Origin: JAGXFP01 sp039714535
Lineage (GTDB): Bacteria; Desulfobacterota; Desulfobulbia; Desulfobulbales; JAGXFP01
Direction: 5' to 3'
DNA: 40,408 nt
NCBI GenBank assembly: GCA_039714535.1
Contig: JBDLJC010000031.1
Coordinates: forward strand, 1-40,408
Made by a program: the position numbers and the translations under genes. How positions within the stretch are numbered: the first letter of the stretch is position 1; each line of letters opens with the position of its first letter. Of this stretch, positions 1 through 7,044 are shown piece by piece. Below the pieces are notes generated by a model, which was given only the letters and a program-made list of their open reading frames with translations, was not told the DNA's origin and did no database searches.

Positions 1-144
1 AAAACTACTCAGCGATACTGCCGGGTCTCAAATCGCAAGGTACAAAAGGATTATCACAAAGCAATGGATGCGGTGGTGAAAAGACAGCCAGTGGATTTTC
101 ATGAGAAAAGGATTGACAAACCCATAACATATGGTTTTGAATAG
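1..144 (+). pseudogene. C-terminal fragment of a tyrosine recombinase/integrase, cut by the window edge
   Basis: Frame 1 is open from the first base to a TAG at 142-144 and encodes 47 residues beginning KTTQRYCRVSN and ending PITYGFE. TTQRYCRVSN matches the C-terminal box of phage-type tyrosine recombinases, where the Tyr that forms the covalent link to DNA sits a few residues after the last conserved His/Arg; the Tyr here would be residue 6 of the fragment. The tail continues KVQKDYHKAM, also typical of this family. The upstream part lies outside the window, so the gene may be intact rather than broken. It is the only mobile-element gene visible and lies next to an AT-rich lipoprotein gene. 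Confidence 0.65.
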
Positions 145-391
145 ATGTCGTAACTATCTAATATGACTAGAAAAACAGACTTTATTACGTATAGCTCTTG
201 AGAAGCTTAACTGAAGATAATCAGTAAACACCATAAGTTTGGCCAGATTTATGATGTTGGCAAGAAATCTTAAATATCTTTGTCACCTCCTTAAAATACA
301 CCTGACAATTAACAGTATTTTTGTTAGAGATTATATCGATTTCAATAATGTGCTAATGAGATAGTCTCAGAGTTAATGAATAGGGGAAGGA

Positions 392-1687
392 ATGCGAAGT
401 ACAATATTGATGCTATTGGCCATGTTTGGTCTGTTTGCTTTTATTGTTACTGGTTGTGGTGGCGGAGTTGATGACCCGGTAACTACAGATACGACGCCCT
501 CCAATACAAATCAAAACACGGCTCCTATTTCTAATGCCGGTTTAGACCAGACAGTAAAGATAGGGGATTCTATCACTCTTGACGGTCGTGGTAGTTACGA
601 TCCTGATGGCGATGTCTTGACTTATAGATGGATTCCAGCAAAACTGTTGGCGGGCTACACTCCACACACTATATCTAGTCTGGCGGTTGAAGGCACAGCA
701 ACTTTTTTCCCATCCCCCGATGTCGCTGGCCCCTACAAAATTAAATTGGTGGTGAACGATGGTGTGGTTGACAGTTCTCCAGATACAGTAACAATAACGA
801 TCAATGCATCACTCCCCGATACCGGCCAGGCCACATCCTTCACAGATACCTTTGGAGAGGATTCTGATTACCTTATCAACCCACAATCTTGTTCCTTAAA
901 TGGGGATGGTACCACCACAGATAACGTTACTGGCCTCATGTGGCAGAGTAGCGATGATGGTATTGCATACAACTGGTATCAGGCAACCGGCACAACTGAC
1001 ACTGCTTACAATCCGTCTGGTGCTACCGATGTATGCGACTCCCTTAATACCGGTGGGTACACCGACTGGCGTCTACCAACTGTTAAGGAGTTGCAGCTCA
1101 TAGCCGATTACGGGAGAGGTAACCCTGCAATTGACCAAACCTTTTTTCCAGACACCAAGTCGTTCGAATACTGGTCGTCTACTACCGCAACCAATGCAAC
1201 GTCATCCCCGTGGACCATCAATTTTCTTAGTGGGTACTCTTCCTTTACCAACTATAGGGACGACATCAACTATGTGCGTTGCGTTCGCGGCAGACAATTA
1301 TCTTTTGATAATTTTTCTGATAATGGCAATGGCACTGTAACTGCCATAGACACATCCCTAGTTTGGCCGCAGATGATTGATGATACAGTCATGACTTGGG
1401 AGTCAGCTTTAAGCTATTGCGAGGGGCTAGATTTTGCGGGCGCTAAGGATTGGCGGCTCCCTAATATAAAAGAGCTTGATTCTATCGTTGACAGAGCAAG
1501 TCATAATCCCTCCATTGATGAGATTTTTTTCCCTGGCATTCAACCGTCAATATACTGGTCATCTACGACTAAATTCGATAATTCGTACATCGCAATGGTC
1601 GTCAATTTCACCGTGTCTGGCACAGTCACCTTCGCCGATAAAACCCTCAACTCCTTCTACGCGCGATGCGTGCGCGGCGGACATTGA
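392..1687 (+). CDS. Lipoprotein with a PKD domain and two DUF1566 (Lcl) domains
   Basis: A 431-residue secreted lipoprotein. The N-terminus is hydrophobic and ends in a lipobox (FIVTGC, Cys about residue 22), so the mature protein should be lipid-anchored and exported. Residues about 45-137 form a PKD-like beta domain (motifs APISNAGLDQTV and GSYDPDGDVLTYRW). Two DUF1566/Lcl domains follow, about 165-300 and 305-430. Each has the pattern NGDGT or NGNGT, then TDWRLP or KDWRLPNIKEL, then YWSSTT and a terminal RCVRG, so they look like an internal duplication. GGGGAAGG lies just upstream of the ATG. Base composition is more AT-rich than in genes after 3 kb, and a recombinase fragment lies upstream, so recent acquisition is possible. 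Function unknown; such proteins are usually surface or adhesion factors. Confidence 0.85.
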   Translation: MRSTILMLLAMFGLFAFIVTGCGGGVDDPVTTDTTPSNTNQNTAPISNAGLDQTVKIGDSITLDGRGSYDPDGDVLTYRWIPAKLLAGYTPHTISSLAVEGTATFFPSPDVAGPYKIKLVVNDGVVDSSPDTVTITINASLPDTGQATSFTDTFGEDSDYLINPQSCSLNGDGTTTDNVTGLMWQSSDDGIAYNWYQATGTTDTAYNPSGATDVCDSLNTGGYTDWRLPTVKELQLIADYGRGNPAIDQTFFPDTKSFEYWSSTTATNATSSPWTINFLSGYSSFTNYRDDINYVRCVRGRQLSFDNFSDNGNGTVTAIDTSLVWPQMIDDTVMTWESALSYCEGLDFAGAKDWRLPNIKELDSIVDRASHNPSIDEIFFPGIQPSIYWSSTTKFDNSYIAMVVNFTVSGTVTFADKTLNSFYARCVRGGH

Positions 1688-2133
1688 GTTGATATTCGAG
1701 GTTTGCGTAGCAGATAAGGACTTTGTTTGTTTTTAATCTACTGAAAGTTATAAATTTTAGCAGGTCAGCACTTTTGTTATTATTAAATATATCTTTTAAA
1801 CATCATAAGAAATCAGCCACCCTCAAAACTTATGATTTCTACTGTTTATCATAAGTAACGAGGGTTAATATATCTCCCTATTATATTGATAAGTATTTGT
1901 TTGTGATGAACATTTAATGGGTTTTTACTCAGATCCGATTGATGTGTGAAATTTGCCCGAAGAATGCTAAAAATCATGTTTTGCAGCTGTATTTTGGGTT
2001 GGGTATCAAACAGCAAACCGTGGTAACAAATGTGGTAACTTTCATTTGTTGTTTGTCTCGGACAAGGGTTCCCGCCCTATATAGCTTGCAGTTCTTAAGC
2101 AGTCCTAAAACTAAAACAGTATGGAGATTAAAA
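1688..2133. other. Intergenic region, AT-rich, with overlapping short inverted repeats
   Basis: No gene is supported here. AGAAATCA (1808-1815) pairs with TGATTTCT (1833-1840), CATAAG (1804-1809) with CTTATG (1829-1834), and ACCCTC (1819-1824) with GAGGGT (1860-1865). These mutually exclusive short pairings could be an operator or part of a terminator region, but none has a clear T-tract. Confidence 0.4.
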
Positions 2134-2607
2134 ATGAAAGTACTGGTTCTTTATTATTCCAAGGGCAATAACACTAAGAAGTTGGCAGAGGCGATTGCCC
2201 AAGGAGTTGCTGCAACAGGGGCCGAGGCGGTCTTAAAGAATACCGATGAGGTCAGTAAAGATGATTTTCGTGATGCTGCCGGGGTTATTGCCGGCTCACC
2301 GGTTTATTTTGGAGTTATGGCGGCCCAGCTCAAGCATATTTTTGATGATTTTGTCGGACTGCGTCGCGAGATGGAGAATAAGGTGGGGGCTGCCTTTGCC
2401 TCCGGTAATCACCATACGGGTGGCAAGGAAACCACTATTTTCTCTATTCTGCAATGTATGATGATTTATGGGATGATAATAGTTGGTGATCCAATGGAAG
2501 CATCCGGTCATTATGGGGTTGCTTGCTGTGGGGAGCCGGACGAGACCGCCGTTGCGGATGGCTTTAAACTGGGGAAGAGGGTGGCCGAGTTGTGCGCCAA
2601 ACTGTAA
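2134..2607 (+). CDS. Flavodoxin/WrbA-like FMN protein (NAD(P)H:quinone oxidoreductase family)
   Basis: 157 residues. The start at 2134 is chosen because GGAGA (2123-2127) precedes it and the protein then begins MKVLVLYYSKGNNTKKLAEA, the beta1/P-loop of a flavodoxin fold. A longer reading from 1939 adds a non-family N-terminus. Further family marks are SPVYFGVMAAQLKHIFDD in the middle and the ASGNHHTGGKETT loop before MIIVGDP, both of which align with WrbA-type proteins. It should bind FMN non-covalently in the cytoplasm and carry out one- or two-electron transfer to quinones or an unknown partner. The gene ends near a convergent zinc-ribbon gene. WrbA and iron-sulfur flavoprotein relatives cannot be separated by eye, but no Fe-S cysteine cluster is visible. 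Confidence 0.85.
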   Translation: MKVLVLYYSKGNNTKKLAEAIAQGVAATGAEAVLKNTDEVSKDDFRDAAGVIAGSPVYFGVMAAQLKHIFDDFVGLRREMENKVGAAFASGNHHTGGKETTIFSILQCMMIYGMIIVGDPMEASGHYGVACCGEPDETAVADGFKLGKRVAELCAKL

Positions 2608-2714
2608 ACCCGAGAATGGAGATTGGCTTTGATTTATTGATCGCGGTAAGTAAGGATGCTTTTTTTGAAGCAAAGAAGATTTGGCCGGTAGAATTAAGGG
2701 GGTGCGGATAAGGA

Positions 2715-2746
2715 AATCCCCGCACGGTGACCAGTGGACGGGGATT
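2715..2746. terminator. Hairpin between convergent genes, possible bidirectional terminator
   Basis: AATCCCCG (2715-2722) pairs with CGGGGATT (2739-2746) across a 16-base loop that can itself fold. It lies between the flavodoxin gene and the stop of the minus-strand gene at 2770. No good T-tract follows on either strand, so termination is uncertain. Confidence 0.35.
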
Positions 2747-2769
2747 GTCGGAAAACGTCGGGCTTGCTA

Positions 2770-2919
2770 TTATTTTGCCCCGCAGTTACAGCCGCAGCCG
2801 GAAGTTTTGCCCTCTTCCTGTTTTACCATCACTCCGGTTTCCCCGCAGGCTGCGCATTTTTTCGGTTTGCACCTGCCTTCCTTGGTCTCGCCGCATTTTT
2901 CACATTTAAAAACAGCCAT
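2770..2919 (-). CDS. RCKP-type rubredoxin-like zinc-ribbon small protein
   Basis: A 49-residue gene on the minus strand. The ATG at 2919-2917 is preceded by AGGAGG at ideal spacing (CCTCC at 2925-2929 on the plus strand). The protein starts MAVFKCEKCGETKEGRCKPK, continues KKCAACGETGVMVK, and ends in a Cys/Gly-rich tail GCGCNCGAK. The two CxxC pairs (CEKC and CAAC) with RCKP between them match the RCKP-type rubredoxin-like domain, a short iron- or zinc-binding knuckle seen in rubrerythrin-related proteins of anaerobes. The Cys-rich tail adds three more possible metal ligands. The role is unknown; redox or oxidative-stress function is an inference. Confidence 0.8.
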   Translation of the reverse strand: MAVFKCEKCGETKEGRCKPKKCAACGETGVMVKQEEGKTSGCGCNCGAK

Positions 2920-3095
2920 TTTGGCCTCCTGTCTAATTTATTATAGATAAAGTTATCTGTTGGTAATCTTTACTGTTAGCGATTCTAAACTTATCAACTT
3001 ATGATTGTCAAGTGGTTTGGAAAATGTAATAACGGTCTTATCGGTTGTTAACAGGCATTGGCCAACCAAGACGAAACTTAACCGGAAGGTGTGAC

Positions 3096-3641
3096 ATGTT
3101 GATCAAGGAGAATTGTACCTTATATAGTGGTGGTCTGCAGGGCGCCGAGAGTTACTTTGGTGAAGTAGCCGAAAAATTGGGGATCAAAGAGGTTAATTTC
3201 ACCTTTGCCGGTCGGACTCCCAATCGTGACCGGAATCTGGTGGTTATTTCCGACGAGGAGTTGAGTCGCGGCGATATCAGCATGGAGCTGGCCTCGAAGA
3301 TGATGAAACGCAACTACTATGAGGCGGAGAAGCTCCGTAAGATTCTGCAGGTTATCTTCCATATGGTCAATAATGGTCACCAGATCTTCGTGGTTGGCAC
3401 TATCCAGGACGATAATACGGTAAAGGGCGGCACCGGCTGGGCGGTTGAGCTGGCCAAACTTTTCAACCGGCCGATCCATGTCTACGGCCAGGTCCGCAAA
3501 GGCTGGTACACCTGGCGGGATGGGGTCTGGCGGGAAGATGAGCCCCGGATCGAGCATGATACCTTTGTCGGTTCGGGCACCAGGCATCTGACCGAGGATG
3601 GGCGCATGGCGATTGAAAAGCTCTTTGCCGACTCTTTTTGA
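3096..3641 (+). CDS. Putative Rossmann/SLOG-like nucleotide-binding protein, uncharacterised
   Basis: 181 residues from the ATG at 3096, which has GGAAGG 8 bases upstream; an in-frame ATG at 3045 lacks a ribosome site and adds an unlikely extension. The N-terminus LYSGGLQGAESYFGEVAEKLG resembles the glycine-rich first loop of SLOG/LOG-type Rossmann proteins, which bind nucleotides or nucleotide-derived signals. A second stretch, FVVGTIQDDNTVKGGTGWAV, resembles the later GGxGT loop of that fold, followed by RPIHVYGQ. No membrane segment or signal peptide is present, so it is probably cytoplasmic. I do not recognise a named family. It stands alone, with a strong terminator about 60 bases downstream. 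Confidence 0.7.
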   Translation: MLIKENCTLYSGGLQGAESYFGEVAEKLGIKEVNFTFAGRTPNRDRNLVVISDEELSRGDISMELASKMMKRNYYEAEKLRKILQVIFHMVNNGHQIFVVGTIQDDNTVKGGTGWAVELAKLFNRPIHVYGQVRKGWYTWRDGVWREDEPRIEHDTFVGSGTRHLTEDGRMAIEKLFADSF

Positions 3642-3702
3642 ATGCTTATTAAGCACCCGCTGTTGAGGAGCCGCTGCAATCCGGCTCCGGTGTTTTGCGG
3701 AT

Positions 3703-3757
3703 AAAACTCCCGGCCCTGCGCTTCTCCTAAAAAGCAGGCGCCAGGGAGTTTTTTTTA
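3703..3757 (+). terminator. Intrinsic terminator after the SLOG-like gene
   Basis: AAAACTCCC (3703-3711) pairs with GGGAGTTTT (3744-3752), with additional CCTGC/GCAGG pairing inside, and is followed by a run of T. Strong rho-independent terminator. Confidence 0.85.
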
Positions 3758-3781
3758 TGGTCTGGCTAATGCTGTTTTTGC

Positions 3782-3809
3782 TTGACAGCTTAAGGGGTTA
3801 CGGTTAAAA
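3782..3809 (+). promoter_or_regulatory. Candidate sigma-70 promoter for fusA leader
   Basis: TTGACA at 3782-3787 and TTAAAA at 3804-3809 with a 16-base spacer. The -35 box is a perfect consensus; the -10 box is weak. Confidence 0.45.
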
Positions 3810-3819
3810 GTACCGCTTT

Positions 3820-3900
3820 CTGAAATCAGCCTGTTTTTTCAGGTGCTGAAACATGTCGTCAATTCGTTGCCAGCCCCATTACGCGGGGCTGTTTTCTTTT
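3820..3900 (+). ncRNA. Structured leader ending in an intrinsic terminator upstream of fusA
   Basis: Downstream of the candidate promoter, a first stem can form from TCAGCCTG and CAGGTGCTGA around a T-rich loop. It is followed by a terminator: CAGCCCC (3871-3877) pairs with GGGGCTG (3885-3891), then TTTTCTTTT to 3900. Transcription from 3782 would end here unless read through, giving either an RNA of about 85 bases or an attenuator for the gene at 3971. A second small hairpin (CGGAT/ATCCG, 3928-3941) sits before the ribosome site. Confidence 0.45.
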
Positions 3901-3970
3901 AATCACAAAAGGCAACTAGATCAGGGCGGATTTATATCCGTCGGAAATGTAATTTTTGAGGTAGTAGAAG

Positions 3971-6046
3971 ATGAGTAAAGATCTGGATATGGTCAGGAAC
4001 ATCGGGATTAGCGCCCATATTGACTCCGGCAAGACTACGCTGACAGAGAGGATTCTGTATTACACCCAGAAGATCCATGCCATTCATGAAGTAAGGGGCA
4101 AGGATGGAGTCGGCGCCACGATGGATTCCATGGAACTGGAAAAGGAACGGGGTATCACTATCGCCTCGGCTGCCACCCACTGTTCCTGGAAAGATCACGA
4201 GATCAACATTATCGACACCCCGGGCCATGTTGACTTCACCATTGAAGTTGAAAGGGCCCTGCGGGTTCTTGACGGCGCGGTGCTGATCCTCTGTTCGGTC
4301 GGCGGCGTCCAGTCCCAGTCCATCACGGTTAATCGCCAGATGACCCGCTATAATGTCCCGCGGATCGCCTTTATCAATAAATGTGATCGTACCGGCGCCA
4401 ACCCGGCCCGGGTTACCGAGCAGCTCCGGGAAAAATTGGGGTTGAATGCCGTTCCCGCCCAGTTGCCCATCGGCCTTGAGGGTGATCTGGAGGGTGTTGT
4501 CGACCTGGTCACCATGAAGGCGGTTTACTTCGATGGTGATAATGGTGAGAATATTCGCGAAGAGGAGATTCCCGCCAATCTGCAGGACGCGGCGGACGCC
4601 GCTCGTGAGGAACTGCTCGATGCCGCTTCCATGTTCTCCGAAGAGTTGATGGAGGCCGCGCTGGAGGGCACTCCCACTCCGGAGATGATCCGGGACGCAA
4701 TTCGGATCGGCACCCTTGCTTTGGAATTGACCCCGGTCTTTATCGGTTCCGCCTACAAGAACAAGGCCGTCCAATCCCTTCTCGATGCGGTGAATGATTA
4801 TCTGCCCTGTCCGACCGAGGTTGAGAATTTCGCCCTCGATCTTGACAAAGACGAGGCGGAAGTAAAGGTAAGCAACGACCCGGCCGATCCGATGGTTGCC
4901 CTGGCCTTTAAACTGGAAGATGGCCGCTACGGTCAGCTCACCTATGTCCGGACCTATCAGGGTTCCCTCAAAAAGGGTGACTCTATTTTCAACAGCCGGA
5001 CCGGCAAGAAGGTCAAGGTTGGCCGTCTGGTCCGGATGCATTCCGACGAGATGGAGGAGATTGACCTGTGCGGCTCCGGTGATATCGTTGCCCTGTTCGG
5101 CGTCGATTGCGCTTCCGGCGACACCTTTAACTCCGGTGACACCAATTATTCGATGAGTTCCATGCATATTCCGGCCCCGGTTATCTCTCTGGCCATCACG
5201 CCGGTTGATAACAAGGCCCAGGGCAATATGTCCAAGGCCTTGAACCGCTTCACTAAAGAAGATCCGACCTTTAAGACCTTCGTTGACAAGGAAACCAACG
5301 AAACGATCATCTCGGGCATGGGTGAGTTGCATCTCGAGGTTTATATTGAGAGGATGAAGCGGGAGTATGACGCCGAAGTTGAAGTCGGCGCTCCCCAGGT
5401 CTCCTACCGTGAGACCATTACCCAGCGGGGCGAGTTTAACTATATCCACAAGAAGCAGACCGGTGGCTCCGGTCAGTTCGGTCGGGTTGCCGGCTTTATC
5501 GAGCCCCTCGAGGAGGGTGAGTACGAATTTGTCGATGCTATCGTCGGTGGCGCCATTCCCCGCGAGTTTATCTCCGCCTGCGATAAAGGTTTCCAGAAGA
5601 GTCTTCTTAAAGGCGCCTTGGCCGGGGCTCCGGTTACCGGCGTACGGTTGACCATTAATGACGGTAGCTCCCATGCGGTTGACTCCTCCGACGTGGCCTT
5701 CCAGTTGGCCTCCATCGGCGCCTTTAAACAGGGTTATATGAAAGCCAAGCCGATGTTGATGGAGCCGATTATGAAGGTTTCCGCTGAAGGCCCCAATGAG
5801 TTTCAGGGCGCGGTCATGGGCAGTCTTAACCAGCGTCGCGGTATGATCCTCGGCACCACCGAGGAAGGTAATTACACCGTGATTGATGCTGAAGTGCCAC
5901 TCTCCGAGATGTTCGGTTATTCCACCGTTCTTCGCTCCCTGACCCAGGGTAAGGCCGAGTTTACCATGGAATTTGCGGCCTACCGCCAGGTACCGAAGAG
6001 CGTGGCCGAAGAGATTATCAAAGAACGTGCGCAAGAAAAGAAATAA
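3971..6046 (+). CDS. fusA: Translation elongation factor G (spd/mitochondrial-like EF-G1 type)
   Basis: 691 residues, full EF-G length, with GAGG 9 bases before the ATG. It is the GTPase that moves tRNA and mRNA through the ribosome after peptide bond formation. The G1 loop is AHIDSGKTT (residues 15-23), G3 is DTPGH, and G4 is NKCD (136-139) rather than the common NKMD. Domains II (DGRYGQLTYVRTY) and III-V (ISGMGELHLEV, GGSGQFGRV, LNQRRGMI) follow in the usual order. The Ser in HIDSGKTT and the Cys in NKCD resemble mitochondrial EFG1 and the spd-type EF-Gs of spirochaetes, planctomycetes and deltaproteobacteria. It is not in a str operon (no rpsL, rpsG or tuf nearby), which suits a second EF-G copy. 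An antisense frame of 706 codons is a composition artefact. Confidence 0.95.
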   Translation: MSKDLDMVRNIGISAHIDSGKTTLTERILYYTQKIHAIHEVRGKDGVGATMDSMELEKERGITIASAATHCSWKDHEINIIDTPGHVDFTIEVERALRVLDGAVLILCSVGGVQSQSITVNRQMTRYNVPRIAFINKCDRTGANPARVTEQLREKLGLNAVPAQLPIGLEGDLEGVVDLVTMKAVYFDGDNGENIREEEIPANLQDAADAAREELLDAASMFSEELMEAALEGTPTPEMIRDAIRIGTLALELTPVFIGSAYKNKAVQSLLDAVNDYLPCPTEVENFALDLDKDEAEVKVSNDPADPMVALAFKLEDGRYGQLTYVRTYQGSLKKGDSIFNSRTGKKVKVGRLVRMHSDEMEEIDLCGSGDIVALFGVDCASGDTFNSGDTNYSMSSMHIPAPVISLAITPVDNKAQGNMSKALNRFTKEDPTFKTFVDKETNETIISGMGELHLEVYIERMKREYDAEVEVGAPQVSYRETITQRGEFNYIHKKQTGGSGQFGRVAGFIEPLEEGEYEFVDAIVGGAIPREFISACDKGFQKSLLKGALAGAPVTGVRLTINDGSSHAVDSSDVAFQLASIGAFKQGYMKAKPMLMEPIMKVSAEGPNEFQGAVMGSLNQRRGMILGTTEEGNYTVIDAEVPLSEMFGYSTVLRSLTQGKAEFTMEFAAYRQVPKSVAEEIIKERAQEKK

Positions 6047-6165
6047 GATCAACTAACCAGTTGCTCTGTTGAGGATAAATCTTGTAGAGTCAGTTCAGAC
6101 CCCCTTAGGGTCAGGCGCTGTTTCTCTAGTTCAGACCAACTGTTTCGTATTACAGGAGATTAGGC

Positions 6166-6870
6166 ATGCAAAAAATGGATCTGGCTGATAGTAATCCGTT
6201 ACGAATTTTCGCCCAGGACGCCAAGGGCAATGACGTTGATAAGCGCATGGGCTTGATTATGTCCAGAGCTGGTCTCGGCAAGACCGCCATTCTGGTGCAG
6301 ATTGCCCTTGATAGCATTCTGCGCGGGAATCAGGTTCTTCATGTCAGCGTTGGCCAGAGTCTCGATAAGACTCGGGCCTGGTATGATGATATTCTCAAGG
6401 GAATTGTCGCAGGCCTTAAGCCGGAGGACAGCAATGCGTTGCGCGAGGAAGTGCTCCGTAATCGCCTGATCATGACCTTCGAGGCGGATACATTTAGTCG
6501 TCCCAAGCTTGAGGAGCGGTTCAATGACCTGGTCGCTCAGGATATTTTCCGGCCGACCTGTATAATTATTGACGGCTTTGATTTTGAGAATTCCGATCAA
6601 CAGACAATAGCCGACGTCAAGGATATGGCCGAGGCCATGGGCTTGCAGATCTGGATTTCAGCCCGTTGTCATCGTGATGATGAGCGGATGAGCGACGAAG
6701 GGGTGCCGGCGCCCTGTCATGAAGTTGGCAGTTTCTTTGATACCGTTGTTGTAATCCAGGCGGAGAAAGATCAGCCCAATCTTTCCCTCGATGTGATCAA
6801 AGACTCCACCGGTTGTGTTAAATCAGGCAAGGCCCTGGATCTGGATCCGGCCACCTATCTGGTTAAATAA
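6166..6870 (+). CDS. P-loop (RecA/KaiC-like) ATPase, function unknown
   Basis: 234 residues, with AGGAG about 9 bases before the ATG. The sequence GLIMSRAGLGKTAILVQIAL (residues 29-48) is a Walker A loop of RecA-like type, though the usual first Gly/Ala of GxxxxGK[T/S] is Ser33. CIIIDGFDF (132-140) is a hydrophobic strand with an acidic Walker B. Strands such as VLHVSVGQS and QIWISARCHRD fit a RecA/KaiC-fold core; the Cys-His-Arg after the ISAR strand may be a sensor or arginine-finger position. No DNA-binding or membrane segment is evident. It lies downstream of fusA with a 119-base gap containing a short repeat, so it may have its own promoter. The cellular role cannot be assigned. Confidence 0.75.
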   Translation: MQKMDLADSNPLRIFAQDAKGNDVDKRMGLIMSRAGLGKTAILVQIALDSILRGNQVLHVSVGQSLDKTRAWYDDILKGIVAGLKPEDSNALREEVLRNRLIMTFEADTFSRPKLEERFNDLVAQDIFRPTCIIIDGFDFENSDQQTIADVKDMAEAMGLQIWISARCHRDDERMSDEGVPAPCHEVGSFFDTVVVIQAEKDQPNLSLDVIKDSTGCVKSGKALDLDPATYLVK

Positions 6871-6995
6871 GCCTGATTCAGGATATCGCTAAGGCGATTT
6901 TCCCTCTGGGGTTGGTTGCTGGTACTCCTGGTCTTGCGTTATTTGTTAATTGGTGAGCATGTTTAATCCGGTCTTTTCCTAAAAGAATTTTTTTC

Positions 6996-7036
6996 AATGG
7001 CAGCAAGGTCCTTGACCTTTCTGCCATTTTTTTTGG
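6996..7036 (+). terminator. Strong intrinsic terminator directly upstream of the hisA start codon
   Basis: AATGGCAG (6996-7003) pairs with CTGCCATT (7021-7028). Inside, AAGGTC (7005-7010) pairs with GACCTT (7014-7019) around CTT, and eight or more T follow. The stem is about 14 base pairs. It ends 8 bases before the HisA ATG at 7045, so it either ends the upstream gene or acts as an attenuator of hisA. Confidence 0.85.
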
Positions 7037-7044
7037 TGTCCACT

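Noticed and set aside
392..1687. DUF1566 protein as the target of a diversity-generating retroelement
   Set aside because: C-type-lectin-like DUF1566 domains can be such targets, but no reverse transcriptase, template repeat or adenine-biased variable repeat is seen in the window.
1939..2133. N-terminal extension of the flavodoxin
   Set aside because: It does not resemble the family and lacks a ribosome site; the start at 2134 has both.
2681..2950. Plus-strand frame of 89 codons
   Set aside because: It is the opposite strand of the RCKP zinc-ribbon gene, which has the ribosome site and family motifs.
3932..6052. A 706-codon open frame on the minus strand opposite fusA
   Set aside because: It is antisense to a clear EF-G gene, has no ribosome site or recognisable family, and arises from the codon bias of the sense strand.
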